Source of the DNA: Rhodococcus sp. KBS0724
GTDB taxonomy: Bacteria > Actinomycetota > Actinomycetes > Mycobacteriales > Mycobacteriaceae
Assembly: GCF_005938745.2 (NCBI RefSeq)
Contig: NZ_VCBX02000001.1
Span: 4,044,501-4,108,500 of the forward strand
Direction of reading: 5' to 3'
DNA: 64,000 nucleotides
Below are positions 8,634 to 19,632 of this stretch, one piece after another (the first letter of the stretch is position 1; each line of letters begins with the position of its first letter). The notes below the pieces were generated by a model. It was not told where the DNA came from and searched no databases. It saw only the letters and a list, made by a program, of their open reading frames with translations. A program made the position numbers and the translations under genes.

Positions 8634-9686
8634 TCAGTAACGGCGAGCAGTCGAGAACGGCATGCCTGCCATCGACTCCACCTTCACCGGCACGCCGAAC
8701 GTCGACGCGTGAAGGATGTTGCCGTCGCCGGCGTAGATACCGACGTGCGAATTGTCGCTGTAGAAAGTGACGATGTCGCCGGGCTGCAATTGGTCACGCG
8801 ATATCGGTGTGCCCCCGGCTGCCTGCGCTTGGCTGGACCGCGGCAGAGTCTTACCGATCTGCTTGTACGACCACACGACAAGACCGGAACAATCGAACTC
8901 GTTCGGTCCGGTAGCTCCCCAGACGTACGGATCACCGATGCGGGTCAAACCGGCCTGCAATGCCGCGGTGCCCGACCCGGGAGTCAAGTTAGCCAGGATT
9001 TTGCTGGCGTCGACGCCATCGGGAAAGGTCGACCCACTCAACTGCACACGTTCGGCATCGGTCAGATCGTCGAACGCCTTGGTCACCTCGGCAACCTGAG
9101 CCTGAAGTTCACTCTGCTTGCGCTGCAGATCATCACTGAGCGCCTTCGCCTGATCGGCCGCAACTCGAGCCGCGTCCGCGGACTGCTGCGACGAGTCCGC
9201 CGCCTGGCGAGCGTCGAGCGTCGCTTCGTTGAACTGGCGGACCTGCACCGCCGCGTCGTTGGAGATGACATCGAGTGCCGACATCTGATCGAGCAACTGC
9301 TGCGGTGAATCGCTGACCATCAAGGCAAAGAGCCGATTGGTCCGCGCGCCCTGATAATTTGCCGTCGCAATACGGTTCACAGCGGGCGCTACCTCGGCAA
9401 CCTTCGCCTTTGCGGCGTCGTACCGTCCCCGATCCTCGGCAAGTCGAGCTTCGGCGTCGAGCTGCACGGACGTCTTGGCGTCTAGGTCGATCTGCGCGTT
9501 GTGCAAAGCCTCGTTGGTCTGCTCGGACACTCGGGCGAGTTCACCGAGCTTCTCGAGCGCCTCGGTGGGATTCGTGATCGCCGGGTCTGCAGTGGCGGGC
9601 ATCGAGGGCAATGCAACAAGCCCGATGGCCAGCGCACCGACCGTCAGTGCGATGCGAACTCGGCTGTACTTACTCGATGAAACCAC
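8634..9686 (-). CDS. secreted peptidoglycan endopeptidase, NlpC/P60 (RipC-like)
   Basis: A 350-residue exported hydrolase in the Rv2190c (RipC) position. It has a signal peptide (basic start, hydrophobic residues 10-28, ATADP cleavage region), a long coiled coil (about 40-215) like those that dock to FtsEX-type regulators, and a C-terminal NlpC/P60 domain. The catalytic triad is visible as Cys266 (DCSGL), His314 (SHVGIY) and His326 (ILHAS). It cleaves peptide stems in peptidoglycan during division or remodelling; FtsX regulation is known for RipC and only inferred here. The GTG start has GGAGAG upstream. Confidence 0.9.
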   Translation of the reverse strand: MVSSSKYSRVRIALTVGALAIGLVALPSMPATADPAITNPTEALEKLGELARVSEQTNEALHNAQIDLDAKTSVQLDAEARLAEDRGRYDAAKAKVAEVAPAVNRIATANYQGARTNRLFALMVSDSPQQLLDQMSALDVISNDAAVQVRQFNEATLDARQAADSSQQSADAARVAADQAKALSDDLQRKQSELQAQVAEVTKAFDDLTDAERVQLSGSTFPDGVDASKILANLTPGSGTAALQAGLTRIGDPYVWGATGPNEFDCSGLVVWSYKQIGKTLPRSSQAQAAGGTPISRDQLQPGDIVTFYSDNSHVGIYAGDGNILHASTFGVPVKVESMAGMPFSTARRY

Positions 9687-9993
9687 GGAACGCGACTCTC
9701 CGTCTCATGTCTTGTGATGCCTGCTGGTGATACCTGCCGGAGCGGGTCGGAATCTGTTAGCCAGATGTCAACTACACACACTACCTGTCCGCGGCGCCTA
9801 ATGTCTCGATCAGGTTACGGAATGGCATACGTTTGTGTCTACTCGCCAGTAGCGATAACAGTGCGAAGCCTCCGGAAAAACAAAAGTGGGCCTCGAATCA
9901 GCTGATTCGAGGCCCACATCTGCTCAGAATGGAACTGCCACTTTTCCAGTGGATCAGGTCGACCTTCACAGGGACCCGATCGGTGACACCGGA
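9687..9993. other. intergenic interval between two NlpC/P60 genes
   Basis: 307 nt without a convincing gene. It holds the terminator of the upstream short NlpC/P60 gene (9886-9917) and, nearer 9690-9850, the presumed promoter of the RipC-like gene. A TTGACA occurs on the minus strand near 9761-9766, but I could not pair it with a good -10 element. No riboswitch-like core is visible here, unlike the leader of the neighbouring gene. Confidence 0.5.
9886..9917 (-). terminator. intrinsic terminator of the short NlpC/P60 gene
   Basis: A perfect 32-nt palindrome (left half GTGGGCCTCGAATCAG). Read on the minus strand it is followed at once by TTTTGTTTTT, the classic hairpin-plus-U-tract form. It lies 76 nt after the stop of the 9994-10569 gene. 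Confidence 0.88.
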
Positions 9994-10569
9994 TCAGAAG
10001 CGGCGAGCACCGTCGTACGGCATGGACGACACGGGTGCCAGCTTCACGGGCTGACCGGCGGTCGAAGCGTGGATGACATTTCCGTTGCCCGCGTAGATGC
10101 CCGAGTGCGATCCACCGTAGAAGGAGATGACGTCACCGACACGGAGATCGGACTGCGCGACTGCGACACCGGCAGCGGCCTGGTCGTAGCTCGTGCGGGG
10201 GATGTTGAGGCCGGCCTGCTTGTAGGCCCACTGGATCAGACCGGAGCAGTCGAACGCGTCCGGGCCTGCCGCGCCGTACACGTACGGGGCGCCCAGCTTG
10301 CTCTCTGCGGCGCGAACAGCCTGCTCACCAAGGGTGGAGATGGGAGCGACGGGGGCGGCCTGCGCAATCGGCGCAAACGCGGGGTTGTCCGTGACACCGG
10401 GGATCACGGGAAGTTCGGGGATCGAGACGCCCGGGATGTCGAACGTACCGACACCGGGGATGGTGATGGGGTCTGCCGAGGCAGGTGCAGCGGTGGTAGC
10501 AAAGGCTCCGGCTGCAAGTGCGCCGGCGACAACCAGTGTTGCCGAACGCTTCAAACTTTGTGACGCCAC
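9994..10569 (-). CDS. secreted single-domain NlpC/P60 peptidoglycan hydrolase
   Basis: A 191-residue exported enzyme with a signal peptide (residues 1-32, cleavage near APASA-DP), a Pro/Ile-rich linker (about 33-75) and a C-terminal NlpC/P60 domain. Cys108 (DCSGL), His155 (SHSGIYA) and His167 (VIHAS) form the expected triad. It has no coiled coil, unlike the RipC-like paralogue next to it. The GTG start at 10567-10569 is preceded by GGAG about 10 nt upstream. Expression is probably set by the c-di-AMP riboswitch in its leader, linking wall hydrolysis to turgor and potassium signalling. The domain repeat with the neighbour suggests local duplication. Confidence 0.9.
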   Translation of the reverse strand: MASQSLKRSATLVVAGALAAGAFATTAAPASADPITIPGVGTFDIPGVSIPELPVIPGVTDNPAFAPIAQAAPVAPISTLGEQAVRAAESKLGAPYVYGAAGPDAFDCSGLIQWAYKQAGLNIPRTSYDQAAAGVAVAQSDLRVGDVISFYGGSHSGIYAGNGNVIHASTAGQPVKLAPVSSMPYDGARRF

Positions 10570-10594
10570 TTAAATGGTGCTCCATTTCTTCCAT

Positions 10595-10760
10595 CGTCCG
10601 CCGACCGAGTTAGCTGACGGGTTCGGGCTGGGAAGATCAGCCCTACCCGCGTGGTCCGTAGCGATGACGCTTTGCTACACCCCAGGCGGGATTCACCCCA
10701 GTGAAACTTGGGTTCCCGGTTCGGGTTCCTCGCGGAGATCCCGATTAGGCGGTTCCTGAC
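10595..10760 (-). promoter_or_regulatory. cyclic di-AMP riboswitch (ydaO-yuaA class)
   Basis: On the minus strand, just upstream of the short NlpC/P60 gene, the leader carries the ydaO hallmarks in order: GGGAACCCA, then GGGGTGAATC, then GTAGGGCTG, CCCGAACCCGTCAGCTAAC and a closing GGTCGGCG, ending about 25 nt before the start codon. In actinobacteria this riboswitch class is known to precede NlpC/P60 and Rpf-type wall hydrolase genes and is an OFF switch on binding c-di-AMP. The outer boundaries are approximate. Confidence 0.85.
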
Positions 10761-11244
10761 GAAGCCGGTCCTGTGTGGCCCGGCAAGACTTCGTTAGGTC
10801 TCAGGAAGATTACGAAATGATCGCGGCGATGTCGACCGCATCGCCGAATTCCCGCGCGATTCATCCGAATTTGCGCGCAGTCGCGCTCGATACGTCAAAA
10901 CGGTCACAACGGGATAACGATACGTCCGGTTTCCGTGGCGCCATGGTCCGCTTCTCACAAATCAAACCAATTCGACCCGGGTCGGCAATCCAGGACTTAT
11001 CCCAGATCAGCACTACTTACGTACCGGTAGGCCCCTTTTCGGCCGAGGCGGATTACAAGTCGGCACACGCCAGGCAACACGCGCGGATCCACCCCGTCCG
11101 AAAGCAACGCCGAGGGTGCCGACGCACGTCGAAAATCCCCCAACTGTGACGCTCGTCTCTTTTGTGTCAGGGGCGGCCAAATACCGGAGTGCACCCAATG
11201 CCCGTTAGTCCCGAATTCAACTTTCGAAGGTCCTCGAGCCCAAG
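10761..11244. other. divergent intergenic region
   Basis: About 480 nt between the riboswitch leader (minus strand) and the DnaQ/GIY-YIG gene (plus strand). It should contain both promoters. I see no convincing gene, repeat or RNA in it; open frames here have no ribosome site and no recognisable protein character. Confidence 0.5.
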
Positions 11245-13068
11245 ATGGCCGATTCGTGTCGGACCATCCCTCTACTGTCTTGCGCTGTGAGTCATGCCGA
11301 CGCTGTCACCGCCGCCGTTGACGCCGATCCGGATATCGGCCGTCAACTGTCGTTCGACGAGCTGGACACTCCGCTCAGCGAGACGACGTTTGTGGTCGTC
11401 GACCTCGAGACCACCGGTGGAAGCGCGGACACCGATTCGATCACCGAAATCGGTGCCGTCAAGATTCGCGGCGGCCAGGTACTCGGCGAGATGGCAACCC
11501 TGGTCGATCCCGGGCGGTCGATCCCGCCGTACATCGTCGAACTGACCGGCATCACCGACGCAATGCTGATCAACGCTCCGCGCATCGATCGCGTCCTTCC
11601 GGCCTTCCTCGAGTTCGCGAAGGGTTCTGTTCTTGTTGCCCACAACGCTCCCTTCGATATCGGGTTCCTCAAGGCGGCGGCCTCTCGCACAGCCCGGCCG
11701 TGGCCGCCGTTCCAAGTCCTCTGCACCGTCAAACTCGCCAGACGTGTCCTGACCCGCGACGAAGCACCCTCCGTGAAGCTCTCGGCGCTCGCGCATCTGT
11801 TCCGCGTATCCACCCAGCCCACGCACCGAGCCCTCGACGACGCCAGAGCCACTGTCGACGTGCTCCACGGCTTGATAGATCGAGTCGGCAATCAAGGCGT
11901 ACACAGTTACAGCGAGCTGATCGACTATCTCCCCAACATCTCGGCTCACCAACGCGCCAAACGCTCCTTCGCCGCAGACCTCCCACGAAGGCCCGGCGTC
12001 TACCTCTTTCGTGGCCCGTCCGACGAAGCGCTGTATATAGGGACGGCAGTGGACCTGCGCCGCCGCGTCCGGGGCTATTTCACCGGTTCGGAGACGCGTG
12101 GCCGGATGAAGGAGATGGTGGCCTTGGCCACCCGGGTCGACCATGTGGAGTGTGCTCACGCTCTCGAAGCCGGGGTACGGGAACTCCGGCTCCTCGTTGC
12201 ACACACCCCGCCGTACAACCGACGCTCGAAGTTCCCCAAACGCGGATGGTGGATCGTCCTCACGGACGAGGCCTTTCCCCGACTGTCCGTGGTGCGTACC
12301 CCCGCCCCACACTCGATCGGACCGTTCACCTCGCGCGCGAGCGCACAGGAGATAGCCGAGACCGTGTGCGAGTTCAGCGGCCTGCGCACCTGCACCAAGC
12401 GAATCCCCCAAGGCGCGGTTCACGGGCCTGCCTGCCCCGCACGCGAACTCAGCTCGTGCCCGGCAGCCCACGATGACACCGCGGAACGATACGCGGTCAC
12501 AGTCGCCGAAGTTCGAGAGTTCTTCAGCGGCGTCCACGACACACCACTTCAGCGTATGAGGGAACGCATCGAGCAACTCTCTGCCACCGCACTGTTCGAG
12601 AACGCGGCCAGACTGCGCGACCGGACGGCCGCAGTTGCCGTAGCAGTCCGACGCACTCAAAAGCTTGCCGCCGTCGCCGCAATCGATCAGTTGGTAGTGG
12701 CGCGACCCGCGGCGGAAGGCGGCTGGGAATTGGCCGTCATCCGTGCAGGCAGGCTCGCCTCCGCCGGCCTCGCCCGGGCCGGCACCCATCCCATGCCAGT
12801 TGTCGACGCGCTCGTCGCCTCGGCCGAAACCGCACTGCCCGACAACTCACCACTTCGCGGAGCGCCCCCGGAGGAACTAGCGCTGGTGGTGCGCTGGCTC
12901 GGATCGGACGGCGTCAGAATCGTCTCCGCCTCGTCCGGCTACACCGAGCCCGCATTCGGCGCGGGGAGTTGGGAGGACTGGTGCCGACTCGCCAAGGCCG
13001 GAACCGAATCCGAGCCGGCAGCGAACCATCGTGATGCCTGGCACGGACGCACCGACACAAGGACATAA
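11245..13068 (+). CDS. DEDD exonuclease / GIY-YIG (UvrC-like) fusion protein
   Basis: A 607-residue fusion in the Rv2191 position. Residues about 48-215 form a DnaQ/epsilon-type 3'-5' exonuclease: D53 and E55 in [13 protein letters not shown] and the late [10 protein letters not shown]. Residues about 250-340 hold a UvrC-type GIY-YIG nuclease (GVYLF...ALYIGTA, with R and E following), and the rest resembles the UvrC middle region with a UvrB-contact-like helix near 435-455. It probably acts in DNA repair or 3'-end trimming (the M. smegmatis homologue is a Cho/UvrC-like nuclease). ATG 11245 or GTG 11287 could be the start; neither has a strong ribosome site. Confidence 0.85.
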   Translation: MADSCRTIPLLSCAVSHADAVTAAVDADPDIGRQLSFDELDTPLSETTFVVVDLETTGGSADTDSITEIGAVKIRGGQVLGEMATLVDPGRSIPPYIVELTGITDAMLINAPRIDRVLPAFLEFAKGSVLVAHNAPFDIGFLKAAASRTARPWPPFQVLCTVKLARRVLTRDEAPSVKLSALAHLFRVSTQPTHRALDDARATVDVLHGLIDRVGNQGVHSYSELIDYLPNISAHQRAKRSFAADLPRRPGVYLFRGPSDEALYIGTAVDLRRRVRGYFTGSETRGRMKEMVALATRVDHVECAHALEAGVRELRLLVAHTPPYNRRSKFPKRGWWIVLTDEAFPRLSVVRTPAPHSIGPFTSRASAQEIAETVCEFSGLRTCTKRIPQGAVHGPACPARELSSCPAAHDDTAERYAVTVAEVREFFSGVHDTPLQRMRERIEQLSATALFENAARLRDRTAAVAVAVRRTQKLAAVAAIDQLVVARPAAEGGWELAVIRAGRLASAGLARAGTHPMPVVDALVASAETALPDNSPLRGAPPEELALVVRWLGSDGVRIVSASSGYTEPAFGAGSWEDWCRLAKAGTESEPAANHRDAWHGRTDTRT

Positions 13069-13108
13069 GCTCGACCGCAGCACTGCCCAGCGCGACTAGA
13101 GGAGCGAC

Positions 13109-13384
13109 ATGATCAACGCGATCGTCATGATCCACGCCGAATCGGCCCGGATCCCGGAGACGGCTCAGGCCGTCGCCGACATCCCCGGCGTCAGCGAGGT
13201 GTACTCCTGCGCAGGCGACGTCGACCTCATCGCAGTGGTCAGGGTCCGCGACCACGCCCAGATCGCAGAGGTCATCACCGGCCGCATCAACAAGGTTCCC
13301 GGAGTGACGCGAACCGCAACCCACATTGCGTTCCAGTCCTTCTCCAGCGCCGACGTCGAGGCTGGGTTCTCGCTCGGCGAGTGA
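13109..13384 (+). CDS. stand-alone RAM-domain protein (Lrp/AsnC ligand-binding)
   Basis: A 91-residue protein consisting only of the Lrp/AsnC-type effector domain, with the pattern MINAIVMI...VSEVYSCAGDVDLIAVV and the closing THIAFQSF. It lacks the N-terminal HTH of full Lrp regulators, so it probably binds an amino acid and modulates a partner rather than DNA itself. GGAG lies 5 nt before the ATG. It is 40 nt after the nuclease fusion and ends 4 nt from convergent trpD. Confidence 0.85.
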   Translation: MINAIVMIHAESARIPETAQAVADIPGVSEVYSCAGDVDLIAVVRVRDHAQIAEVITGRINKVPGVTRTATHIAFQSFSSADVEAGFSLGE

Positions 13385-13388
13385 CGGC

Positions 13389-14480
13389 TCAGGCGCCTTC
13401 TGTCAGCGCCGTGGTGAGCGATGCCCACCTACGCAACAGTTCCGCGGCCGCGCCGCTGTCGATAGCGAGCGCGGCCGAGGCCATGCCAGCGGCAATCGCA
13501 GCTTCCAGATCGTCACCGACGCCGTTGAAGGCCGCAATGGCCGCACCCGCGTTGAGTAGTACCGCATCCCGGACCGGGCCGGGCTGACCGGACAGGAGCG
13601 TGCGCGCGACCTGAGCATTGACTTCGGCGTCGCCGCCTCGCAATTCGTCCAACGGCACCCGCGCGATGCCGAGGTCTCGCGGATCCAACGTGACGGTGCG
13701 AACGGCTCCGTCGGCAACGACGTACACCGTCGACGTCGTGGACGTCGTCAGTTCGTCGAGACCGTCGTCGCCGCGAACCACCAATGCCGAGTTACCGCGC
13801 TGCGCAAGAACTCCAGCGACAACGGAGATCAACTTCGGGAAAGCGCAACCGATCAATCCGGCACGCGGCCGGGCGGGATTCGTCAGGGGTCCGAGCACGT
13901 TGAAGGCCGTCGGGATACCGATTTCCTTGCGTGGCACGGCCGCAAATCGAAGTGCCGGGTGGAAAACCGGCGCAAAACAGAAACCGATCCCGACCTCGTC
14001 GACACATCGCGCCACGTCTTCCGGACCCAGGTTGATCCGAACGCCGAGAGCTTCGAGCACGTCGGCGCCGCCACTCTTCGAGGACGCTGCTCGGTTGCCG
14101 TGTTTGACCACTCGAATTCCGGAGGCGGCCACCACGATCGAGGCCATAGTCGAGATGTTCACGGTGTTGGAGCGGTCGCCGCCGGTTCCGACGATGTCGA
14201 CCACATCGGAATCGACGGGCACCGCTTTGGCATGTTCGAGCATCGCGTCGGCGAGACCCTGCAACTCGGCCGGTGTCTCGCCCTTCATCTTCAACCCGAC
14301 ACCAAATGCGGCTATCTGCGCCGAACTTGCGTTGTCGGACATGATCTCGCCCATCGCCCAACGGGAATCGTCGCTCGACAGATCGCGCCCATCGGTGAGC
14401 TGACCGAGAATCATCGGCCAGGACCGCACTACACCGCTCGAATCGGAGTTCACAGCGTTGGTTGCGTCGGTGCCGGCCAT
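13389..14480 (-). CDS. trpD: anthranilate phosphoribosyltransferase
   Basis: A 363-residue enzyme of tryptophan synthesis that joins anthranilate and PRPP. Family motifs are clear: [15 protein letters not shown] (about residues 96-110, PRPP loop), [12 protein letters not shown] (about 125-136) and the second metal region RGDDGLDE (about 240-247). It stands apart from the rest of the trp genes, as in mycobacteria (Rv2192c). The ATG gives a slightly long N-terminus compared with E. coli but normal for actinobacteria. Confidence 0.95.
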   Translation of the reverse strand: MAGTDATNAVNSDSSGVVRSWPMILGQLTDGRDLSSDDSRWAMGEIMSDNASSAQIAAFGVGLKMKGETPAELQGLADAMLEHAKAVPVDSDVVDIVGTGGDRSNTVNISTMASIVVAASGIRVVKHGNRAASSKSGGADVLEALGVRINLGPEDVARCVDEVGIGFCFAPVFHPALRFAAVPRKEIGIPTAFNVLGPLTNPARPRAGLIGCAFPKLISVVAGVLAQRGNSALVVRGDDGLDELTTSTTSTVYVVADGAVRTVTLDPRDLGIARVPLDELRGGDAEVNAQVARTLLSGQPGPVRDAVLLNAGAAIAAFNGVGDDLEAAIAAGMASAALAIDSGAAAELLRRWASLTTALTEGA

Positions 14481-14576
14481 CTACTTCGGTCCCCTAGGTT
14501 CAGTCGAATCGTGTCGTCGTGTATCTGACCTGTGCAGCCTAGTCAGTCACCGTGCAGCGGTCGCGAATTGGTCCAC

Positions 14577-15065
14577 TCACACTGTGCGTCGGCCCTTCCC
14601 GGAACCTGACTGCGCCGCAGCACTCGGCTGCAGCGCATCCCAACCCGCGACGGACCCACCCAGCCGCTGAGCCAGACCGGCCATCCGCGATCGCTCCTGC
14701 GAGCAGTGCAATGCGTCCAGAACCTGGACACGTTCGAAGACCACGCGAACCACACCCTCGTCATCGCTCGACGCGCCGTCCGAGGCTGTCACCGCGCGCC
14801 GATATCCGTCTTGAGCAACGATCGACTCGGCATCGTCGAGCGCGACCTCCGGAAGATCGAGATGGTGACGCAGCACCGCTTCCGAATCCGGTTGCCAACG
14901 CGGCTCGACGGAAGCACCTCGCTCCAACGCCGCCGAGCACGATTCGACGTCGTCGAAACCTTCGACGACGATCTCGAGATCATCCCTCGACGGATCGAGC
15001 GGGGGCGAAACTTTTCTGTTGAAAATTCTCAGGTACCAACGTCTACTCTGGTGTGTAGCTGCCAT
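14577..15065 (-). CDS. RraB-like (ribonuclease E inhibitor family) protein
   Basis: A 162-residue acidic protein, divergent from ctaE. The second half has the RraB-type end pattern: a short strand ([12 protein letters not shown]), a helix ([24 protein letters not shown]) and the terminal G-W. The first half contains many Asp/Glu residues ([15 protein letters not shown]). RraB proteins bind RNase E and modulate mRNA decay; whether that holds here is not shown. The start at 15065 has no strong ribosome site. Confidence that it is a gene is higher than confidence in the name. Confidence 0.6.
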   Translation of the reverse strand: MAATHQSRRWYLRIFNRKVSPPLDPSRDDLEIVVEGFDDVESCSAALERGASVEPRWQPDSEAVLRHHLDLPEVALDDAESIVAQDGYRRAVTASDGASSDDEGVVRVVFERVQVLDALHCSQERSRMAGLAQRLGGSVAGWDALQPSAAAQSGSGKGRRTV

Positions 15066-15193
15066 CGCGTCAGCATATTCACAGTGCCGCCACCTGCGCG
15101 TACGCCGACCGAAATCGCGATCTCGAGCCTCACGACGCGCCGATGGCAGACCCGAGTGGCCGTCTCTTACGACGAAGCGTCATACTTCTGTCT

Positions 15194-15808
15194 GTGACGA
15201 GCGCAGTAGGGACTTCAGGATCGGCAATCACCCAACGCGTGCACTCGCTGAACCGGCCGAATATGGTCAGCGTTGGCACCATCGTGTGGTTGTCCAGTGA
15301 GCTCATGTTTTTCGCAGGGCTCTTCGCCATGTACTTCGTGGCACGGGCGCAGGCACCGGAAGGCCAGTGGCCGCCGGAGCCGACCGAATTGAACCTGTAT
15401 TTGGCTGTACCGGTGACGTTGGTGCTGATCGCATCGTCGTTCACCTGCCAGATGGGTGTATTCGCGGCCGAGCGTGGCGACGTCTTCGGACTTCGTCGTT
15501 GGTACACGATCACCTTGGCTATGGGAGCGTTCTTCGTCGCCGGACAGGCGTACGAGTACATCCACCTCGTCGATCACGGCACCACCATCTCCAGCAGTGT
15601 GTACGGCTCGGTGTTCTACATGACCACCGGTTTCCACGGCATGCACGTCATCGGCGGTCTTATCGCCTTCGTTTTCTTGATCGCACGCACCCGAGTCAGC
15701 AAGTTCACGCCGGCTCAGGCAACCGCAGCGATCGTCGTTTCGTATTACTGGCACTTCGTTGACATCGTGTGGATCGCGCTGTTCGCAACGATTTATTTCA
15801 TCCGTTAA
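15194..15808 (+). CDS. ctaE: cytochrome c oxidase (aa3) subunit III
   Basis: A 204-residue membrane protein with five predicted transmembrane segments. The start VTSAVGTSG and the [18 protein letters not shown] region match mycobacterial CtaE; GTG 15194 is chosen for that reason over an in-frame start 51 nt upstream. The late [14 protein letters not shown] segment is the conserved subunit III signature. It heads the ctaE-qcrC-qcrA-qcrB cluster, the cyt bcc-aa3 supercomplex that passes electrons from menaquinol to oxygen. Confidence 0.95.
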   Translation: MTSAVGTSGSAITQRVHSLNRPNMVSVGTIVWLSSELMFFAGLFAMYFVARAQAPEGQWPPEPTELNLYLAVPVTLVLIASSFTCQMGVFAAERGDVFGLRRWYTITLAMGAFFVAGQAYEYIHLVDHGTTISSSVYGSVFYMTTGFHGMHVIGGLIAFVFLIARTRVSKFTPAQATAAIVVSYYWHFVDIVWIALFATIYFIR

Positions 15809-15871
15809 TCAGCTGAACGCCACAGGCAGCCCCTGACGTCCAGTCCGTCCCGACATACCAAAGGGATACAG

Positions 15872-16723
15872 ATGAGTTCATCCCCCCCTCCCACATCCGA
15901 TACAACAGCGACCGCCGCGAAGACGCGTCGCCAGCGGAAGATCCGCCGGCGTGTCACCGGAGCGCTCGTACTGATGATGGGATTGATCAGCGCAGGTTTC
16001 CTCGCCTCGGCACTGACACCCGCTCCGCAGGTCGCTACTGCTAGCGACGATTCAGCCGCGCTTATCCGCGAAGGCAAGCAGTTGTACGACACGTCGTGCA
16101 TCACGTGCCACGGCGCCAACCTTCAGGGCGTCGCGGACCGCGGTCCCAGCCTTATCGGTGTCGGCGAGGCAGCGGTGTACTTCCAGGTTTCGACCGGTCG
16201 TATGCCTGCAGCACGCAACGAGGCCCAGGCTCAACGCAAGGACCCCAAGTTCGACGCTGCACAGACCGATGCCCTGGGTGCATTCATCCAGGCCAACGGC
16301 GGCGGCCCGACGCTCATTCGTGACGAGAACGGCGAAATCGCTCAGTCCTCGCTTCGCGGTGGCGACATCGGCCGAGGCAGCGAACTGTTCCGCCTCAACT
16401 GCGCGTCCTGCCACAACTTCACCGGTCGCGGTGGCGCACTGTCCTCGGGCAAGTACGCACCGGTCCTGGATCCGGCGAACGAGCAGCAGATCTACGCCGC
16501 TATGGTCACCGGCCCCCAGAACATGCCGAAGTTCTCCGATCGTCAGCTGACGCTCGAGGAAAAGAAAGACATCATCGCCTACGTGAAGTCGTCCGGAGAG
16601 GCCAAGAACCCCGGTGGTTACGGTCTCGGCGGCATCGGTCCGGCCTCTGAAGGTCTCTTCATGTGGGCCGCCGGAATCGTCGCTGTCGTTGGTGCAGCAT
16701 TGTGGATCGGAGCAAGGTCATGA
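15872..16723 (+). CDS. qcrC: diheme cytochrome c subunit of the bcc complex
   Basis: A 283-residue membrane-tethered cytochrome c with one N-terminal and one C-terminal membrane segment (about 31-50 and 262-281). Two CxxCH haem motifs, CITCH near residue 75 and CASCH near 178, mark the two-domain form typical of actinobacteria, where QcrC replaces both cytochrome c1 and the soluble cytochrome c and hands electrons to CtaC. AAAGGG lies 8 nt upstream of the ATG. Its stop overlaps the qcrA start (ATGA). Confidence 0.95.
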   Translation: MSSSPPPTSDTTATAAKTRRQRKIRRRVTGALVLMMGLISAGFLASALTPAPQVATASDDSAALIREGKQLYDTSCITCHGANLQGVADRGPSLIGVGEAAVYFQVSTGRMPAARNEAQAQRKDPKFDAAQTDALGAFIQANGGGPTLIRDENGEIAQSSLRGGDIGRGSELFRLNCASCHNFTGRGGALSSGKYAPVLDPANEQQIYAAMVTGPQNMPKFSDRQLTLEEKKDIIAYVKSSGEAKNPGGYGLGGIGPASEGLFMWAAGIVAVVGAALWIGARS

Positions 16724-17862
16724 GCGACGCTGGCCAGCAGGGCGGCGATACGCCAAAGAAGTACACGGATGAAGAACTCGAGGCGATGACTCGCGACGAG
16801 TTGGTCACCCTTGGCACCAATCTCGACGGCGTCGACGTTGTCTACCGTCGTGACCGTTGGGCCGTCGAAGGCACCAAGGCCGAGAAGCGTGCCGAGCGGA
16901 ATGTTGCATTCTGGTTCGGCCTCGCCGGTGTCTCCGCGATCGCATTCATCGCGATCTACTTGTTCTGGCCCTGGCAGTACGCCGGCGCCGGCGACGAGAA
17001 CTACGGCAAGTACAGCCTGTACACACCGTTGATCGGTCTGACCATGGGTCTCGCGATCCTCGGTGTCGGAATCGGCGCGGTGCAGTTCACCAAGAAGTTC
17101 ATCCCCGAAGAGGTGTCCATTCAGGACCGCCACGACGGTGGATCTGCTGAGGTGGATCGCCGCACGATCGTCGCCGAACTCAGTGACACGTTGGAGACGT
17201 CCACCTTCCCCCGCCGCAAGGCCATCAAGCGCAGCTTGATGTTCGGTGGTGGCGCACTCGGCGTCATGATGATCATGCCTCTCGGCGGCCTCATCAAGAA
17301 CCCGTGGGCCAAGGGCGACGATTCCCCGCTCTGGGTGTCCGGCTGGACCCCGAACTACCCCGGCGAGACCATCTACCTCCGTCGTGACACCGGACGCCCC
17401 GAGGACATCGTTCTCGTGCGCCCGGAGGACCTCGACGCCGGTTCCATGGAAACGGTCTTCCCCTTCCGTGAATCCGATCGTGGCGACGAGCACGCATTGC
17501 TCGCAGCTCTGCGCGGTATCCGTAACTCGGTCATGCTCATCCGTCTCCGCACGGAAGACACCCAGCGGGTCACGAAGCGCAAGGGCCAGGAGAGCTTCAA
17601 CTACGGCGATTACTTCGCGTACTCGAAGATCTGCACGCACCTGGGTTGCCCCACCTCGCTCTACGAACAGCAGAGCAACCGTATTCTCTGCCCCTGCCAC
17701 CAGTCGCAGTTCGATGCACTGCAGTACGGCAAGCCGATTTTCGGTCCCGCTGCTCGCGCACTTCCGCAGTTGCCTATTACAGTGAACGAAGAGGGCTTCC
17801 TGGTCGCCGATGGTGACTTCATCGAAGCACTCGGCCCGGCATTTTGGGAGCGTCGACCGTGA
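16720..17862 (+). CDS. qcrA: Rieske iron-sulfur subunit of the bcc complex
   Basis: A 380-residue Rieske protein with the actinobacterial extension: three N-terminal membrane helices (about residues 60-80, 105-125 and 170-190) before the Rieske fold. Cluster ligands are visible in CTHLGCP (about 304) and CPCHQSQFD (about 323). It takes an electron from menaquinol in QcrB and passes it to QcrC. The ATG overlaps the qcrC stop, and its own stop overlaps the qcrB start (GTGA), so all three are co-translated. Confidence 0.95.
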   Translation: MSDAGQQGGDTPKKYTDEELEAMTRDELVTLGTNLDGVDVVYRRDRWAVEGTKAEKRAERNVAFWFGLAGVSAIAFIAIYLFWPWQYAGAGDENYGKYSLYTPLIGLTMGLAILGVGIGAVQFTKKFIPEEVSIQDRHDGGSAEVDRRTIVAELSDTLETSTFPRRKAIKRSLMFGGGALGVMMIMPLGGLIKNPWAKGDDSPLWVSGWTPNYPGETIYLRRDTGRPEDIVLVRPEDLDAGSMETVFPFRESDRGDEHALLAALRGIRNSVMLIRLRTEDTQRVTKRKGQESFNYGDYFAYSKICTHLGCPTSLYEQQSNRILCPCHQSQFDALQYGKPIFGPAARALPQLPITVNEEGFLVADGDFIEALGPAFWERRP

Positions 17863-19532
17863 CCACAACCACTACAAAACCGACAAAGATCGCCGCTGCT
17901 GCAGCAGGTCAAGCGGAGGCAATGGACTCGCGCTACCACCTCGCTGCAGGTATGCGCCGTCAGATCAACAAGGTCTTCCCGACCCACTGGTCTTTCATGC
18001 TCGGCGAGATCGCGCTGTACAGCTTCCTGATCCTGCTCATCTCGGGTGTGTTCCTGACGCTGTTCTTCGATCCGTCGATGGCACACGTCACCTACCAGGG
18101 CGCATACCAGCCGCTCCGTGGTGTGACCATGTCACGCGCGTACGAGACCACCCTGAACATCTCGTTCGAGGTTCGCGGCGGTCTGTTCGTTCGCCAGATT
18201 CACCACTGGGCTGCACTGATGTTCGCCGCGTCGATCATCGTGCACCTCGCACGCATCTTCTTCACCGGTGCGTTCCGACGCCCGCGTGAGGCCAACTGGG
18301 TCATCGGCTGCTTGCTGCTGGTCCTGGCGATGTTCGAAGGCTTCTTCGGCTACACCATCCCTGACGACCTGCTTTCCGGCACCGGCCTCCGCGCCGCGTT
18401 CGGTGGTATCACGATGAGTATCCCGATCGTGGGCACCTGGCTGCACTGGATGATCTTCGACGGCGACTTCCCCGGCGACCTCATCATCCCGCGTCTCTAC
18501 GTTGCTCACGTGCTGCTCTTCCCCGGCATCATCCTCGCGCTGATCGCCGGCCACCTCGCACTGGTCTGGTACCAGAAGCACACGCAGTTCCCCGGCCCCG
18601 GTCGTACCGAAGAGAACGTCGTCGGCGTTCGCATTCTTCCGGTCTTCGCCATGAAGGGTGGCGCATTCTTCGCCATCACGTTCGGCGTGCTTGCACTGCT
18701 CGGTGGTCTGTTCCAGATCAACCCGGTGTGGAATATCGGTCCGTACAACCCATCTCAGGTCTCCGCTGGTTCCCAGCCTGACATTTACATGATGTGGACA
18801 GACGGACTCGCGCGACTGTGGCCCGCCTGGGAGATCTACCTGTTCGACCGGTACACGATCCCCGCAGTGTTCGCCGTCGCCTTGATCATGGGCCTCGTCT
18901 TCGGCCTGCTGTTCGCGTACCCGTGGATCGAGAAGCGTCTCACCGGAGACGACGCTCACCACAACATCCTGCAGCGTCCCCGCGACGTTCCGGTTCGTAC
19001 CGCAATCGGCGCAATGGCTATCGCGTTCTACGCAGTGCTGACGATCTCCTGCATCAACGACATCATCGCGTACCACTTGCATATCTCGTTGAACGCGATG
19101 ACGTGGATCGGCCGCATCGGCATGATCGTGCTTCCGCCGCTCGCGTACTTCATTACGTACCGCTTCTGCATCGGTCTGCAGCGCAGTGACCGTGCAGTGC
19201 TCGAGCACGGCATCGAAACCGGCATCATCAAGCGGATGCCGAACGGCCAGTACATCGAAATCCACCAGCCGCTCGGACCCGTCGACGATCACGGTCACCC
19301 GATCCCCCTCGAGTACCAGGGTGCAGCTGTTCCGAAGAAGATGAACAAGCTCGGCCTCGCCGGCAAGCCCGGCTCGGGCAGCCTCACCAAGGCAGACCCG
19401 GTGGAGGAGAGCGCAGCTCTCGAAGCCGCGCAGCATGCCGGTGAGCATGAGCAGCTTCAGATTCTGCTCGACTACCAGAACCGTATTCACGGCAACGGCA
19501 AGTCGGACGATTCCACTGGAGAACTCCACTAG
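17859..19532 (+). CDS. qcrB: cytochrome b subunit of the bcc complex
   Basis: A 557-residue integral membrane protein with the cytochrome b core: paired haem-ligand histidines in [11 protein letters not shown] (about residue 108-118) and later H-containing helices, the [13 protein letters not shown] region, and the PEWY-loop equivalent near [11 protein letters not shown]. The C-terminus extends about 120 residues beyond mitochondrial cytochrome b, normal for actinobacteria. It houses both quinone sites and is the target class of the drug telacebec. GTG 17859 overlaps the qcrA stop. Confidence 0.95.
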   Translation: MTTTTTKPTKIAAAAAGQAEAMDSRYHLAAGMRRQINKVFPTHWSFMLGEIALYSFLILLISGVFLTLFFDPSMAHVTYQGAYQPLRGVTMSRAYETTLNISFEVRGGLFVRQIHHWAALMFAASIIVHLARIFFTGAFRRPREANWVIGCLLLVLAMFEGFFGYTIPDDLLSGTGLRAAFGGITMSIPIVGTWLHWMIFDGDFPGDLIIPRLYVAHVLLFPGIILALIAGHLALVWYQKHTQFPGPGRTEENVVGVRILPVFAMKGGAFFAITFGVLALLGGLFQINPVWNIGPYNPSQVSAGSQPDIYMMWTDGLARLWPAWEIYLFDRYTIPAVFAVALIMGLVFGLLFAYPWIEKRLTGDDAHHNILQRPRDVPVRTAIGAMAIAFYAVLTISCINDIIAYHLHISLNAMTWIGRIGMIVLPPLAYFITYRFCIGLQRSDRAVLEHGIETGIIKRMPNGQYIEIHQPLGPVDDHGHPIPLEYQGAAVPKKMNKLGLAGKPGSGSLTKADPVEESAALEAAQHAGEHEQLQILLDYQNRIHGNGKSDDSTGELH

Positions 19533-19552
19533 ATCGTCGCAAGAAATCGAAT

Positions 19553-19606
19553 AACGACAAGGTCGCCGCAACACTCTCACTGAGAGGTTGCGGCGACCTT
19601 GTCGTT
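19553..19606 (+). terminator. terminator of the ctaE-qcrCAB operon
   Basis: A perfect 20-bp stem (arm AACGACAAGGTCGCCGCAAC) with a loop of about 14 nt, 20 nt after the qcrB stop. A short T-run (GTCGTTT) ends it. It may also block read-through from the minus-strand regulator operon that converges here. Confidence 0.85.
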
Positions 19607-19632
19607 TCCCCAGATACCTTATCCCCAGATAC

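Noticed and set aside
10775..11149. Plus-strand open frame of 124 codons between the riboswitch and the DnaQ fusion gene
   Set aside because: No ribosome site, mixed codon use and no protein character; better read as promoter DNA.
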